Below, piece after piece: positions 1-9,354 of a stretch of DNA of 64,000 bases. The stretch is taken from contig NZ_CP043568.1 in assembly GCF_014076415.1 (NCBI RefSeq), positions 5,394,001-5,458,000 of the forward strand. The letters run 5' to 3'. Positions within the stretch are counted from its first letter, which is position 1, and the number at the start of each line of letters is the position of its first letter. Made by a program: the position numbers and the translations under genes. The stretch comes from Comamonas testosteroni. GTDB lineage: Bacteria; Pseudomonadota; Gammaproteobacteria; Burkholderiales; Burkholderiaceae_C. The notes below the pieces were generated by a model that saw only the letters and a list, made by a program, of their open reading frames with translations, ran no database searches and had not been told where the DNA came from.

Positions 1-217
1 CGTGGTCTATGCATTGGCGCCCGAGGCCCGCTCGCGCATCAATGCCGTCTATATGACCACATACTTTCTCGGCGCCTCCCTCGGCTCGGCACTGGGCTCG
101 TGGGCCTGGCTGACCTTTGGCTGGACCGGCACCAGCCTCATGGGCGGCCTGCTGGGCCTGCTCACCCTGGCCATGGTGCTCTGGGATCGCAGCCTGCTTG
201 CACGTTCACGCAGCTAA
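1..217 (+). CDS. MFS transporter, C-terminal fragment (5' end outside window)
   Basis: Only the last ~71 codons are present; the frame is open to the window edge, so the gene begins upstream. The segment carries two hydrophobic stretches rich in Gly, Ala and Leu (a GASLGSALGSWAW helix and an MGGLLGLLTLAMVLW helix), ending in a short basic tail. This is typical of the last two helices of a 12-TM major facilitator. Substrate cannot be judged. A strong bidirectional hairpin follows the stop and separates it from convergent htpG. Confidence 0.7.
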   Translation, partial: VVYALAPEARSRINAVYMTTYFLGASLGSALGSWAWLTFGWTGTSLMGGLLGLLTLAMVLWDRSLLARSRS

Positions 218-270
218 TCAATTTTGATAGCTGGTAGCTCCCTACCCATAAGCGATACAGCCAGAAATCA
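218..270 (+). repeat. Dispersed repeat family B, copy 1
   Basis: Starts at the stop codon of the MFS gene. It has the shared core TTTTGATAGCTG, a variable middle, then ATAAGCG and AGCCAGAAATCA. Related copies lie at 2406-2462, 12081-12140 (inverted), 22789-22840 (inverted) and 51551-51590. The arms (GATAGCT...AGC) are partly self-complementary. Confidence 0.55.
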
Positions 271-271
271 T

Positions 272-310
272 AAAAAATCCCCGCAGAGCCACCACTCTGC
301 GGGGATTTTT
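272..310. terminator. Bidirectional terminator between MFS gene and htpG
   Basis: Perfect 16-bp stem: AAAAATCCCCGCAGAG at 273-288 and its complement at 295-310, with loop CCACCA. The A-run on one side and T-run on the other make it rho-independent in both directions, which suits the two convergent genes. Confidence 0.9.
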
Positions 311-329
311 ATCGGGGAGAACGAACCGC

Positions 330-2279
330 TCAGGCCAGCAGCGCGTTCACACGCTTGACATAGGCGGCCGGATCTTCGGGCATGCCGCCTTCGGCCAGCA
401 CGGCCTGGTCGAACAGAATCTGGGCCAGATCGTTGAAGTGGACGGAGCCGTCCAGCTTCTTGACCAGGGCGTGATCGGGGTTCACTTCCAGCACCGGCTT
501 GGACTCTGGCGCGGCCTGGCCGGCCTGCTTGAGCAGGCGGGCCAGTTGCAGGCTCATTCCGCCGTCGCTGACCACCAGGCAGGCTGGCGAGTCGACCAGG
601 CGGCTGGTGGCGCGCACGTCTTCGGCACGGTCCTTGAGTGCTTCCTTGAGCTTGGCCAGCACGGGCTTGAAGGCTTCGGCTGCTTCCTCGGCGGCCTTCT
701 TCTCTTCCTCGTTCTGCAGCTTGCCCAGATCCACGGCGCCCTTGGCCACGGACTGCAGCGGCGTGCCGTCAAAGTCGTGCAGATAGTTGAGCGCCCACTC
801 GTCCACGCGATCGGTCATCAGCAGGACTTCGATGCCCTTCTTCTTGAACACTTCGAGCTGCGGGCTGTTCTTGGCCGCAGCCAGGGTGTCGGCCGTGATG
901 TAGTAGATCGCGTCCTGACCTTCCTTCATGCGTGCCTTGTAGTCTGCAAACGAGGTGTTCAGGCCTTCATGCGTGGTGGTGGCGAAACGCAGCAGCTTGG
1001 CAATGCGCTCCTTGTTGCCGAAGTCTTCGCCCAGGCCTTCCTTGAGCACGGCGCCGAACTCGTTGTAGAACTGCGTGAACTTGCCTTCCTTGGCCTTGTC
1101 CTCTTCGCTGACGACATCCTGCACGCCATCCGCAGCATCAGCTGCGGCTTCATGCCTGTCGTGGCGCGCCAGGTCTTCCAGCATCGAGAGCACGCGCTTG
1201 GCCGAGCCGTCGCGGATCAGGCGTACATCGCGGCTTTCCTGCAGCAGCTCGCGGCTCACGTTCAGCGGCAGGTCGGCAGAGTCGATCACGCCCTTCACAA
1301 AGCGCAGGTATTGGGGCATCAGCGCCTCGGCATCGTCCATGATGAAGACGCGCTTCACATAGAGCTTGATGCCGGCGTGCTTGTCACGCTGGTACAGGTC
1401 GAACGGGGCCTTGGCCGGGATGTACAGCAGCTGCGTGTACTCGGTATTGCCTTCGACACGGTTGTGGCTCCAGGTCAGCGGGTCCTCGAAATCATGGCTG
1501 ATGGCCTTGTAGAACTCCTTGTACTGCTCTTCCGTGATGTCCTTCTTGGCGCGGGTCCACAGGGCGCTGGCCTTGTTCACGGTTTCCCATTCGCCGGTCT
1601 TGACCATCTCGCCGGGCTGATCGTTCTCGCCGTCCTTCCACTCTTCCTTTTCCATCAGAATGGGCAGGCTGATGTGGTCGGAGTATTTGGAGATGACCTG
1701 CTTGAGCTTGTAGCCGTTGAGAAACTCCTGGGCGTCGTCACGCAGGTGCAGGATGATGCTGGTGCCGCGCTGGGCGCGCTCGATCTGCTCGATCTCGAAG
1801 TCGCCCGTGCCGCCGCTGATCCAGCGCACGCCGGCCGATGCCGGAGCACCGGCGCGGCGGGTTTCCACGGTGATCTTGTCGGCCACGATGAAGCCCGAGT
1901 AAAAGCCCACGCCAAACTGGCCGATCAGCTGCGAGTCGGCCTTCTGGTCGCCGCTGAGCTTTTCCATGAAAGCCTTGGTGCCGCTCTTGGCAATCGTGCC
2001 CAGATTGTCGATGGCCTCCTGCTCGCTCATGCCGATGCCGGTATCGGTGATGGTCAGCGTGCGGGCAGCCTTGTCAAAGGAAACGCGCACTTCCAGCTCG
2101 GGCTGATCGCCGTAGAGGCTGGCGTCCCCCAGCGCTTCAAAGCGCAGCTTGTCGCAAGCATCCGAAGCATTGGAGATCAGCTCGCGCAGGAAGATTTCCT
2201 GGTTGGAATACAGCGAATGCGTGACCAGGTGCAGCAACTGGGCCACTTCGGCCTGGAAGGAATGAGTTTGCTTTGTCAT
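330..2279 (-). CDS. htpG: Molecular chaperone HtpG (Hsp90)
   Basis: ATP-dependent cytosolic chaperone that remodels client proteins with DnaK. 649 aa, slightly longer than E. coli HtpG (624). The N-terminal GHKL ATPase is intact: NASDACDKL near residue 38 (Asn/Asp for Mg-ATP), DTGIGM near 80 and [11 protein letters not shown] near 120. The middle domain carries the catalytic-loop region [11 protein letters not shown], and the C-terminal dimerisation domain is complete. The ATG at 2279 begins [12 protein letters not shown], the usual Hsp90 start. Monocistronic, between two terminator or repeat regions; a heat-shock-like promoter is visible upstream. Confidence 0.98.
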   Translation of the reverse strand: MTKQTHSFQAEVAQLLHLVTHSLYSNQEIFLRELISNASDACDKLRFEALGDASLYGDQPELEVRVSFDKAARTLTITDTGIGMSEQEAIDNLGTIAKSGTKAFMEKLSGDQKADSQLIGQFGVGFYSGFIVADKITVETRRAGAPASAGVRWISGGTGDFEIEQIERAQRGTSIILHLRDDAQEFLNGYKLKQVISKYSDHISLPILMEKEEWKDGENDQPGEMVKTGEWETVNKASALWTRAKKDITEEQYKEFYKAISHDFEDPLTWSHNRVEGNTEYTQLLYIPAKAPFDLYQRDKHAGIKLYVKRVFIMDDAEALMPQYLRFVKGVIDSADLPLNVSRELLQESRDVRLIRDGSAKRVLSMLEDLARHDRHEAAADAADGVQDVVSEEDKAKEGKFTQFYNEFGAVLKEGLGEDFGNKERIAKLLRFATTTHEGLNTSFADYKARMKEGQDAIYYITADTLAAAKNSPQLEVFKKKGIEVLLMTDRVDEWALNYLHDFDGTPLQSVAKGAVDLGKLQNEEEKKAAEEAAEAFKPVLAKLKEALKDRAEDVRATSRLVDSPACLVVSDGGMSLQLARLLKQAGQAAPESKPVLEVNPDHALVKKLDGSVHFNDLAQILFDQAVLAEGGMPEDPAAYVKRVNALLA

Positions 2280-2344
2280 GTCTTTGTGAGCGAAAAACTG
2301 AAATCAAAAGCCGCCCGGAGATCCTCTCAAGGCGATTCGCAGTC

Positions 2345-2376
2345 ATAGCTAGGGCCTGCCCCTGATATTTCAAGGG
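2345..2376 (-). promoter_or_regulatory. Candidate sigma-32 heat-shock promoter of htpG
   Basis: Read on the minus strand: CCCTTGAAA (2376-2368) is an excellent -35 box, then ~14 bp, then CCCTAGCTAT (2354-2345) as a weaker -10 box (consensus CCCCATNT). It lies about 66-97 bases upstream of the htpG ATG, consistent with known heat-shock control of htpG. Inferred from pattern only. Confidence 0.5.
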
Positions 2377-2405
2377 CTATTCGCGCAAGAAAAAAGCGCA
2401 AGCAC

Positions 2406-2462
2406 TAATTCCAAAAGAATAGCTGCTTGCGCCTATCAATAAAGGGCCAGAGGCCAATTTCA
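2406..2462 (+). repeat. Dispersed repeat family B, copy 2
   Basis: Core AAAAGAATAGCTGCTTGCGC, then ATAAAGGGCCAGAGGCC. It is related to the copies at 218, 12081, 22789 and 51551. An upstream GCGCAAGCA (about 2395-2404) can pair with TGCTTGCGC inside the repeat, giving a possible RNA hairpin in the htpG-rluB gap. Confidence 0.55.
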
Positions 2463-2465
2463 CTG

Positions 2466-2604
2466 AAAAACTGGCACACCCCAAGCAAGAGACACCGAGG
2501 AAGGGCCTGGGCGACCCCGCTGCCCAGCACCGAGGGTGTCGTCCCCCTCCCATAGCGCGCAGCGCGTAGAGAAAGGGGGGGAAGCCGCAAAGCGGCTCAG
2601 GGGG
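2466..2604 (-). repeat. Gene-end repeat family A, copy 1 (downstream of rluB)
   Basis: Read with rluB, a few bases after its stop: CCCCCTGAGCCGC, a C-run/G-run hairpin, GGGGGACGACACCCTCGG, then GTGTCTCTTGCTTGGGG and TGCCAGTTTTT. The same order of blocks recurs at 10427, 11947, 13001 and 26932, always just after a stop codon and in the gene's orientation. Confidence 0.7.
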
Positions 2605-2607
2605 AGC

Positions 2608-4632
2608 TTAGAAACTCTCGTGTGGAGCCAGATAGCGCCATTGGCCGGTGGGCAGATTGCCCAGGGTCACCCCTCCGATGCGGATGCGCTTGAGGCCCAC
2701 AACCTTGAGGCCGACCTGCTCGCACATGCGGCGAATCTGGCGCTTCTTGCCTTCGGTCAGCACAAAGCGCAGCTGCTCGGGGTTTTGCCAGTCCACCTGT
2801 GCGGGCTTGAGCGGCTGCTCGTCCAGCGACAGGCCGTGGCGCAGCAGGGCCAGCTTTTCCTCGGGGAAGACGGACTGAACATCCACGTCGCGGTCGCCGA
2901 AGGTCACGCGCACCAGGTATTCCTTGTCGACTTCCGAGTCCTCGCCAATGATCTGGCGCGCCACGCGGCCGTCCTGCGTCAGCACCAGCAGACCCACGGA
3001 GTCGATGTCCAGACGGCCGCAGGGAGCCAGGCCCTTGAGTTGGCTGAAGTTGAAGCGCGTCTTGCTGCGGTCTTCGTTCCAGCGGTTCTCGTTGGTGATC
3101 AGCACCACGGCGGGCTCATGTCCGTCCTCGGCCTGACCGCTGACATAGCCCATGGGCTTGTTCAGCAGGATGGTGACCTGCTGGTCCTGCCGCTCCTGAG
3201 CCTTCTGGTCGATCTCGATCCTGTCGCCGGGCACCACATTCTGGCCCATGGTTGCGACTTCGCCGTTGACCGTGACCCAGCCGTTTTCCACCCACTCGTC
3301 GGCCTCGCGGCGCGAGCACATGCCCATGTCGGCAATGCGCTTGTTGATGCGGATGGCTCCGGGACGATCGTCCTGGCGCGCTTCCACTTCGGGCGCACGC
3401 TTGACGGGAATTGCGCGATCCGAGCCATCGGCTGCGGGGCGATAGGTGCGAATACCGGTGGTGGGCCGGCGTGTGGCCTCCGACACAAACGAGCCGGGGA
3501 TATGGCGCTTTTCAGGCTCGCCACCACGCTCGTCGCGGCGTTCGCCACGGCGCTCGTCGTTGCGGCGGTCGTTACCGCGGCGGTCGTCACCGCGGCGATC
3601 GTCACCGCGACGGGCATCCCCGCGACGGTCGTCACGATCAAAGGAACGGCCTTCGGGACGGTCACCGTAGCCACGGTTCTGTGGACGATCACCAAAGTCG
3701 CGGCCTTGCGGGCGATCGCCACCACGGCGCTCGCCATCACGGGGCTGGTATTCGCGGCGTTCGCCACCTTGAGAGCGGTCTGGGCGACCAAAACCACGGT
3801 TTTGCGGACGGTCACCAAAGTCACGACCCTGAGGACGCTCATCGCGGCGACCTTCAAAGCGATCACCGCCACGACGTTCGCCGTCGCGTGGACGGAATTC
3901 ACGGCGCTCGGCGCCTTCGGAGCGCTCAAAACGGCCCTGTTCAGGACGGCCAAAACCGGACGAACGTGGACGGTCGCCAAAGTCACGACCGCCTTGCGGA
4001 CGGTCATCACGGCGGTCGTCACGGGGACGAAATTCACGACGCTCTCCGCCTTCGGAGCGCTCAGAGCGGCCCTGGTCGGGACGGCCAAAACCGGACGAAC
4101 GTGGACGCTCACCAAAGTCACGGCCGCCTTGAGGGCGGTCATCACGGCGGTCGTCACGGGGACGAAACTCGCGGCGCTCGCCGCCACGCTCGCCACCGCG
4201 ATCACCATCACGCGACTCGCCATAGGGGCGGAAACCGCGGTCACCGCCGCCAAAGCGGCGCTCGCCGCCTTCGGCAAAGCGGTCATCGCGATCGGCGCGG
4301 GGACGGCGCTCGTCGCGCTGCGAGAAGCCGCCTCGACGCTCATCGTCGTCACGAGCAGGACGGCCGCCGTCCGGGCGACCAAAGCCGGAAGTGCGGGGGC
4401 GCTCGTCGCGCTCACGCTGAGGGCGGGCGCCACGTTCGCCACGCGGGCCTTCACCGCGCGGGCCGCGATCGGTACCGCCAGCGGGCCTGGAGCCACGGGC
4501 TGCCGCAGGCTTTTCGGCCTTGGCTGGCTTGGCCGGTGCACGCAAAACAGGGCGCGCCGACGAGGAATCCGAGGGCGCAGAGGAATTGCCAGCACCAGGG
4601 GCGCCGGACTCTTTAGGAGGTTTGACTGACAT
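2608..4632 (-). CDS. rluB: 23S rRNA pseudouridine synthase RluB with long Arg/Asp/Gly-rich N-terminal extension
   Basis: Isomerises a uridine (U2605 in E. coli) in 23S rRNA. The C-terminal ~250 residues are a normal RsuA/RluB enzyme: an S4 RNA-binding domain from about residue 427 (RINKRIADMGMCSRREADEW), then the catalytic-Asp loop GRLDIDS at ~539 (Asp542) and the motif KKRQIRRM near 632. Residues 1 to ~425 are disordered and made of RDDRRDD, GERRGG and FGDRP units, including a 45-residue near-perfect tandem starting RREFRPRDDRRDD. E. coli RluB is about 290 aa, so this extension more than doubles the protein. Such tails occur in betaproteobacterial RluB and probably bind RNA (inference). Confidence 0.92.
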   Translation of the reverse strand: MSVKPPKESGAPGAGNSSAPSDSSSARPVLRAPAKPAKAEKPAAARGSRPAGGTDRGPRGEGPRGERGARPQRERDERPRTSGFGRPDGGRPARDDDERRGGFSQRDERRPRADRDDRFAEGGERRFGGGDRGFRPYGESRDGDRGGERGGERREFRPRDDRRDDRPQGGRDFGERPRSSGFGRPDQGRSERSEGGERREFRPRDDRRDDRPQGGRDFGDRPRSSGFGRPEQGRFERSEGAERREFRPRDGERRGGDRFEGRRDERPQGRDFGDRPQNRGFGRPDRSQGGERREYQPRDGERRGGDRPQGRDFGDRPQNRGYGDRPEGRSFDRDDRRGDARRGDDRRGDDRRGNDRRNDERRGERRDERGGEPEKRHIPGSFVSEATRRPTTGIRTYRPAADGSDRAIPVKRAPEVEARQDDRPGAIRINKRIADMGMCSRREADEWVENGWVTVNGEVATMGQNVVPGDRIEIDQKAQERQDQQVTILLNKPMGYVSGQAEDGHEPAVVLITNENRWNEDRSKTRFNFSQLKGLAPCGRLDIDSVGLLVLTQDGRVARQIIGEDSEVDKEYLVRVTFGDRDVDVQSVFPEEKLALLRHGLSLDEQPLKPAQVDWQNPEQLRFVLTEGKKRQIRRMCEQVGLKVVGLKRIRIGGVTLGNLPTGQWRYLAPHESF

Positions 4633-4716
4633 TTGGACGTAATTGTCTCGCGACGCGCGGGCGCGAGGCGAGAGTTATCCACAATTCCAGCGCGGAGCTA
4701 GGTTATAGGACGTCCC

Positions 4717-5460
4717 TCAGGCAAGCGCCTTGCGAGACGCACAGAACTCACCATGCCGCAGCGCTTCCAGGTCCAGTACGCGCAGGCCGCCATACTCGAT
4801 CTGTATCACGCGCTCGCGCTGCAGCACGGACAAGGCCTCGTTCACACGCTGACGTGACAGGCCGACCAGATTGGCCAGCTCCTGCTGGGTGATGCGCAGA
4901 ATCTGCCCCACGCCGGGATAGAGCAAGGGGTTGAACAAGGCAGCCAGAGTGCGCGCCACGCGCAGATCGGGGTTGCTCATGCGGTCGATCTCGCGCGCCG
5001 CGATGAACTGGCCCAGGCGCTCGTTGAGCTGGTTCATCACAAAACGATTGAAGCCTATGGAGTGATCAAGCAGCCAGTGGAACATGTCGATGGGCAGGCC
5101 TCCCACAACAGTCTTGCGGATGGCCTGCACGTTGTAGCGATAGGGCTCGCGCTTGATGACCGTTCCCTCGCCAAACCAGCCACCGGGAGGCAGACCGGCC
5201 AGCGTCATGCTGACTCCGTCGGCGCTTTCGGTGTTCATCTTGAGCAGGCCGTCGACCACGCCAAACCAGTAGGTAGGCGGGCGACCGGTGCGGCAGACAT
5301 AGTCGCCCGGCTCGGCATCGCCGACAAGCAGCACGCGTGCCACATTTTCACGCTCTATGGGCAACAGAACAGGCCACCAGGGAATGCCATCGAGTTCTGA
5401 GCTCAAAGGCTTGCGCCGCCTTTGATGCAGGGACAGTTCTTGACTCATGCCCAGAAGCAT
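4717..5460 (-). CDS. Crp/Fnr-family transcriptional regulator
   Basis: DNA-binding regulator of about 247 aa. Residues ~35-150 form the cyclic-nucleotide-type beta-barrel (GDYVCRTGRPPTYWFGVVDG, PPGGWFGEG). The C-terminal winged helix contains ITQQELANLVGLSRQRVNEAL, the recognition-helix region typical of the family. No Fnr-type cysteine cluster is visible, so it is not an obvious oxygen sensor. Possible starts are TTG 5466, ATG 5460 and ATG 5448; ATG 5460 is used, though 5448 (MSQELSL) is equally defensible. It is divergent from the acyl-CoA ligase/LIV operon 215 bases away and could control it (inference). Confidence 0.88.
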   Translation of the reverse strand: MLLGMSQELSLHQRRRKPLSSELDGIPWWPVLLPIERENVARVLLVGDAEPGDYVCRTGRPPTYWFGVVDGLLKMNTESADGVSMTLAGLPPGGWFGEGTVIKREPYRYNVQAIRKTVVGGLPIDMFHWLLDHSIGFNRFVMNQLNERLGQFIAAREIDRMSNPDLRVARTLAALFNPLLYPGVGQILRITQQELANLVGLSRQRVNEALSVLQRERVIQIEYGGLRVLDLEALRHGEFCASRKALA

Positions 5461-5674
5461 TGCCAAAGCCGCGCTGGCGCAACAGCGGGATTTCCACGAG
5501 GCAGTAAATGCGCCATTTTCAGCAGCATTTGTTACAGCGGATTTTCACTATGCAGGCTTTCCCTCAAATTGTCGTCAAACAGACATCCTGACGTCAAAGT
5601 CGCTCATAGCATGTCTGCAAGACTTTCGTGAAGGGTAGCCGCGGCGGCTCCAACCCCAACCAAGAGGATCAGGC

Positions 5675-7600
5675 ATGACAACCACGTTCCCGCAATTGCT
5701 GCTCAAGCACGCGACAGAACGCCCCGATGCGCCCGCCCTGCGCGAGAAAGAGTATGGCATCTGGCAAACCTGGAGCTGGCGCGAAGCCGCACAAACCGTA
5801 CGCCACATGGCCTGCGGCCTGCGCGCGCTGGGGCTTGAAAGTGGCCAGAATCTGGCGTTCATCAGCGATAACCGGCCCCATGTCTACATGGGCTTTCTGG
5901 CCGTTCAGGCCTGTGGCGCAGTGCCCATTCCGCTGTACCAGGATGCCGTGGCCGCCGAGATGCGCTTTGTGATGGAGGACGCTGAGATCGCGTTTGCCTT
6001 CGCCGAGAACCAGGAACAGGTGGACAAGCTGCTGGAAGTTCGCGAGAGCGTTCCCGGCATTCGTCACATCATCTATGACGATCCGCGCGGCCTGCGCAAA
6101 TATGATCAACCCGGACTCATCAGCACCGAGGAGCTGCTGGCCAAGGGCAAGGAATGGGATGCACAGCACGCGGGAGCCTATGAGGCCATGGTCCAGGCCG
6201 TCTCGCCAGGCGACGTCTCGGTCATCCTCTACACCTCGGGCACCACAGGCAAGCCCAAGGGGGTGTGCCAGACCCACGCCAGCTTTGGCGAATCTGCCCG
6301 CGGCGGCGTGCAGACCGATGGCCTCAATGCCTCGGACAATGTGATCTGCTATCTGCCGCCGGCCTGGGTGGGAGACCATCTGTTCTCGTTTGCGCAATGG
6401 CTGGTGGCGGGCTTCACCATCAACTGCCCGGAATCCGCCTCGACCATCGCCATCGACCTGCGCGAGATCGGCCCCAGCTACTACTTTGCTCCGCCGCGCA
6501 TATTCGAGGGCATGCTGACCTCGGTTTCCATTCGCATGGAAGATGCCTCGCCGCTCAAGCAGTGGATGTATGCCAAGGCCATGGAGGTGGCACGTCGCGT
6601 AGGCTCGGACATCCTGGACGGCAAGAACGTCAGTGCCATGGATCGCCTCAAATACCAGTTGGGCAGCTTGTTCATCTACGGGCCGCTGCGCAATGCTCTG
6701 GGCCTTTCGCGCATCCGCGTGGCCTATACGGCAGGCGCTGCCATCGGCCCCGAGCTGTTTCGCTTCTTCCGCTCCATCGGCATCAACCTCAAGCAGCTCT
6801 ACGGTCAAACCGAAACCTGTGCCTATGTCTGCCTGCAGCGCGACCGCCAGGTGGAGCTCTCCAGCGTGGGCCAGGCCGCACCGGGCATCGAGCTCAAGAT
6901 TGCCGACAACGGCGAGGTGCTGGTCAAGGGTGTGTCCGTGCTCAAGGAGTACTACAAGCGCCCCGACGCCACGGCCGAGGTGATCGACGCCAGCGGCTAT
7001 TTCCATACCGGCGATGCCGGCGTGATCGATGCCAACGGCCAGTTGCGCATCATCGACCGCGCCAAGGATGTGGGCAAGACCAGCCGCGGCGCCATGTTCG
7101 CGCCCAACTACATTGAGAACAAGCTCAAGTTCTTCCCGCATATCAAGGAAGCCGTGTGCTTCGGTCATGGCAAGGACGAGGTCTGCGCCTTCATCAATAT
7201 CGACTACGAGGCCGTGGGCAACTGGGCCGAGCGCCAGGGCCTGCCCTACGGCGGCTATGTGGACCTGGCCAGCAAGGCCAAGGTGCTGGAGCTGGTGGCC
7301 GACTGCATAGACAAGGTCAACGCCGACCTGGCCAGCGAGCCCGGCATGGCCGACACCCAGGTGGCGCGCTTTCTGGTACTGCACAAGGAGCTGGACCCCG
7401 ATGACGACGAGCTGACCCGCACCCGCAAGGTGCGCCGCAACTTCATCGCCGACAAGTACGGCGTGCTGGTGGAGGCGCTCTACACCGGCAAGCAGCAGCA
7501 GTTCATCGAGACTCTGGTGAAGTTCGAGGACGGCCGCACGGGCAGCGTCAGCGCCACGCTGACCATCGTCGAAGCCAAGCTCCACCCGGCTGCCGCCTGA
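5675..7600 (+). CDS. AMP-dependent acyl-CoA synthetase (long-chain acyl-CoA synthetase type)
   Basis: Activates a carboxylic acid to its CoA thioester via an acyl-adenylate. 641 aa. The adenylate P-loop is intact (ILYTSGTTGKPKGV, about residues 184-197), with QLYGQTE for adenine binding, YFHTGDAG and the hinge region IDRAKDVGKTSRG; the normal hinge Lys context is slightly altered. The start is supported by AAGAGG eight bases upstream of ATG 5675. First gene of the operon: the LivG-type ATPase starts 11 bases after its stop. The context (LIV transporter plus a second CoA ligase) suggests uptake and CoA activation of an aromatic or branched acid; the substrate is unknown. Confidence 0.9.
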   Translation: MTTTFPQLLLKHATERPDAPALREKEYGIWQTWSWREAAQTVRHMACGLRALGLESGQNLAFISDNRPHVYMGFLAVQACGAVPIPLYQDAVAAEMRFVMEDAEIAFAFAENQEQVDKLLEVRESVPGIRHIIYDDPRGLRKYDQPGLISTEELLAKGKEWDAQHAGAYEAMVQAVSPGDVSVILYTSGTTGKPKGVCQTHASFGESARGGVQTDGLNASDNVICYLPPAWVGDHLFSFAQWLVAGFTINCPESASTIAIDLREIGPSYYFAPPRIFEGMLTSVSIRMEDASPLKQWMYAKAMEVARRVGSDILDGKNVSAMDRLKYQLGSLFIYGPLRNALGLSRIRVAYTAGAAIGPELFRFFRSIGINLKQLYGQTETCAYVCLQRDRQVELSSVGQAAPGIELKIADNGEVLVKGVSVLKEYYKRPDATAEVIDASGYFHTGDAGVIDANGQLRIIDRAKDVGKTSRGAMFAPNYIENKLKFFPHIKEAVCFGHGKDEVCAFINIDYEAVGNWAERQGLPYGGYVDLASKAKVLELVADCIDKVNADLASEPGMADTQVARFLVLHKELDPDDDELTRTRKVRRNFIADKYGVLVEALYTGKQQQFIETLVKFEDGRTGSVSATLTIVEAKLHPAAA

Positions 7601-7611
7601 GAGGAATTTTC

Positions 7612-8397
7612 ATGAATACAAGAACCAGCGGCGACGTGATCCTGGACATCAAGAACATCAGTCTGCGTTTCGGCGGCGTCAAAGCCTTGACCGATATCTC
7701 GTTCAATGTCAAAGAGCACGAGATTCGCTCCATCATCGGCCCCAACGGCGCCGGCAAGAGCTCCATGCTCAACTGCATCAACGGCGTCTACACGCCGTCC
7801 GAAGGCTCCATCACCTTTCGCGGCCAGACCTTCAGTCATATGAACAGCCGCCAGGTGGCCGAGATGGGTGTCGCACGCACCTTCCAGAACCTGGCGCTGT
7901 TCAAGGGCATGAGCGTGATCGACAACATCATGACCGGCCGCAACCTCAAGATCAGGAACAACATCCTGATGCAGGCCCTGCGCATCGGCCCTGCACAACG
8001 CGAGGAAATGCAGCACCGCGAGTTCGTCGAGCACATCATCGACTTTCTCGAAATCCAGGCCTATCGCAAGACTCCCGTGGGCCAGCTTCCCTATGGCCTG
8101 CAAAAGCGCGTGGATCTGGGCCGTGCCTTGGCCATGGAGCCTCAGGTTCTGCTGCTGGACGAGCCCATGGCCGGCATGAACGTGGAAGAGAAGCAGGACA
8201 TGTGCCGCTTCATCCTTGACGTGAACGAAGAGTTCGGCACCACCATCGTGCTCATCGAACACGATATGGGCGTGGTCATGGACATTTCGGACCGTGTCGT
8301 GGTGCTGGACTATGGCAAGAAGATCGGCGACGGCGCTCCCGATGAAGTACGCAACAACGAAGACGTGATCCGAGCCTACCTGGGCGCAGGCCACTGA
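7612..8397 (+). CDS. LIV-type ABC transporter ATP-binding protein (LivG family)
   Basis: Cytoplasmic ATPase of a branched-chain-amino-acid-type (HAAT) importer, 261 aa. Walker A GPNGAGKSS near residue 43, Q-loop in the FQNLALF segment, signature variant LPYGLQKRVDLGRAL, Walker B VLLLDEPMAGM near 178, and the LivG-like loop NVEEKQDM, with the switch His in LIEHDMG. It sits between the ligase (11-base gap) and the LivH-type permease (10-base gap), so translation is probably coupled. HAAT members often carry aromatic acids, amides or urea, so the amino-acid name should not be taken literally. Confidence 0.93.
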   Translation: MNTRTSGDVILDIKNISLRFGGVKALTDISFNVKEHEIRSIIGPNGAGKSSMLNCINGVYTPSEGSITFRGQTFSHMNSRQVAEMGVARTFQNLALFKGMSVIDNIMTGRNLKIRNNILMQALRIGPAQREEMQHREFVEHIIDFLEIQAYRKTPVGQLPYGLQKRVDLGRALAMEPQVLLLDEPMAGMNVEEKQDMCRFILDVNEEFGTTIVLIEHDMGVVMDISDRVVVLDYGKKIGDGAPDEVRNNEDVIRAYLGAGH

Positions 8398-8407
8398 AGG
8401 AGCAGTC

Positions 8408-9337
8408 ATGGGATTTTTCTTAGAGACATTGTTCGGCGGCCTCATGGTGGGCACGCTGTACGCACTGATCGCCATCGGCTTTGTGCTGATCTTCAAGGCC
8501 TCGGGCGTCTTCAACTTTGCGCAAGGCGCCATGGTGCTGTTTTCGGCCCTGGCCATGGCGCGCTTCTCGCAGTGGATTCCCGGCTGGCTGGGCCTGGAGC
8601 CGGGGCTGCTCGGCAATCTGCTGGCCATCGTCGTCACCCTGGCTCTGATGGTGGGCGTGGCCTGGGTGATCGAGCGTCTGGCCCTGCGCCATCTGGTCAA
8701 CCAGGAGCCCATCACCTTGCTGATGGCCACGCTGGGCATTGCCTATTTGCTCGATGGCCTCGGCCCCATGGTCTTTGGCAGCGAGGTCTACAAGATTGAT
8801 GTCGGCATGCCCAAGGACCCGGTCTTCATCATGGACAGCCTGTTTCAGGGCGGCGTGATGATCAGCCTGGAAGACCTGTATGCGGCCTGCATTGCAGCCA
8901 TCCTGGTGATCTGCCTGAGCCTTTTCTTTCAGAAGACCAAGACCGGACGCGCGCTGCGCGCCGTGGCCGACGACCACCAGGCCGCTCAGTCCATCGGCAT
9001 TCCGCTGTCGCGCATCTGGGTCATCGTCTGGTCGGTGGCCGGCGGCGTGGCTCTGGTGGTCGGCATCATCTGGGGCAGCAAGCTGGGCGTTCAGTATTCG
9101 CTGTCGCTGGTGGCTCTGAAAGCCCTGCCCGTGGTGATTCTGGGCGGCCTGACATCACTGCCCGGCGCCATCATCGGCGGCCTGATCATCGGCGTGGGAG
9201 AGAAGCTCTCCGAGGTCTACATCGGCCCCATGGTGGGAGGCGGCATCGAGACCTGGTTTGCCTATGGTCTGGCCCTTTGCTTTTTGCTGGTACGGCCCCA
9301 AGGTCTGTTCGGCGACAAGATCATTGACCGCGTCTGA
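8408..9337 (+). CDS. LIV-type ABC transporter permease (LivH family)
   Basis: Inner-membrane permease, 309 aa, with about eight hydrophobic helices. It shows the family N-terminus (GGLMVGTLYALIAIGFVLIF, then FNFAQGAM), and the EAA-like cytoplasmic loop TGRALRAVADDHQAAQSIGI that docks the ATPase. AAGGAGCAGTC just upstream is a strong ribosome-binding site. It pairs with the LivM-type subunit downstream. Nothing unusual in length or composition. Confidence 0.93.
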   Translation: MGFFLETLFGGLMVGTLYALIAIGFVLIFKASGVFNFAQGAMVLFSALAMARFSQWIPGWLGLEPGLLGNLLAIVVTLALMVGVAWVIERLALRHLVNQEPITLLMATLGIAYLLDGLGPMVFGSEVYKIDVGMPKDPVFIMDSLFQGGVMISLEDLYAACIAAILVICLSLFFQKTKTGRALRAVADDHQAAQSIGIPLSRIWVIVWSVAGGVALVVGIIWGSKLGVQYSLSLVALKALPVVILGGLTSLPGAIIGGLIIGVGEKLSEVYIGPMVGGGIETWFAYGLALCFLLVRPQGLFGDKIIDRV

Positions 9338-9354
9338 ACGGGGAGAACAAGAAT

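Noticed and set aside
438..2348. 636-codon open frame antisense to htpG
   Set aside because: Shadow of a conserved, high-GC gene; no domain and no start signals.
2536..4629. 697-codon open frame antisense to rluB
   Set aside because: Arises from the biased Arg/Gly/Asp-rich repeats of rluB; composition is Ala/Thr/Val low complexity, and no ribosome site or family features.
5589..5596. TGACGTCA palindrome upstream of the acyl-CoA ligase
   Set aside because: Too short to be meaningful alone and unlike the usual TGTGA-N6-TCACA Crp site; no second half-site at helical spacing.
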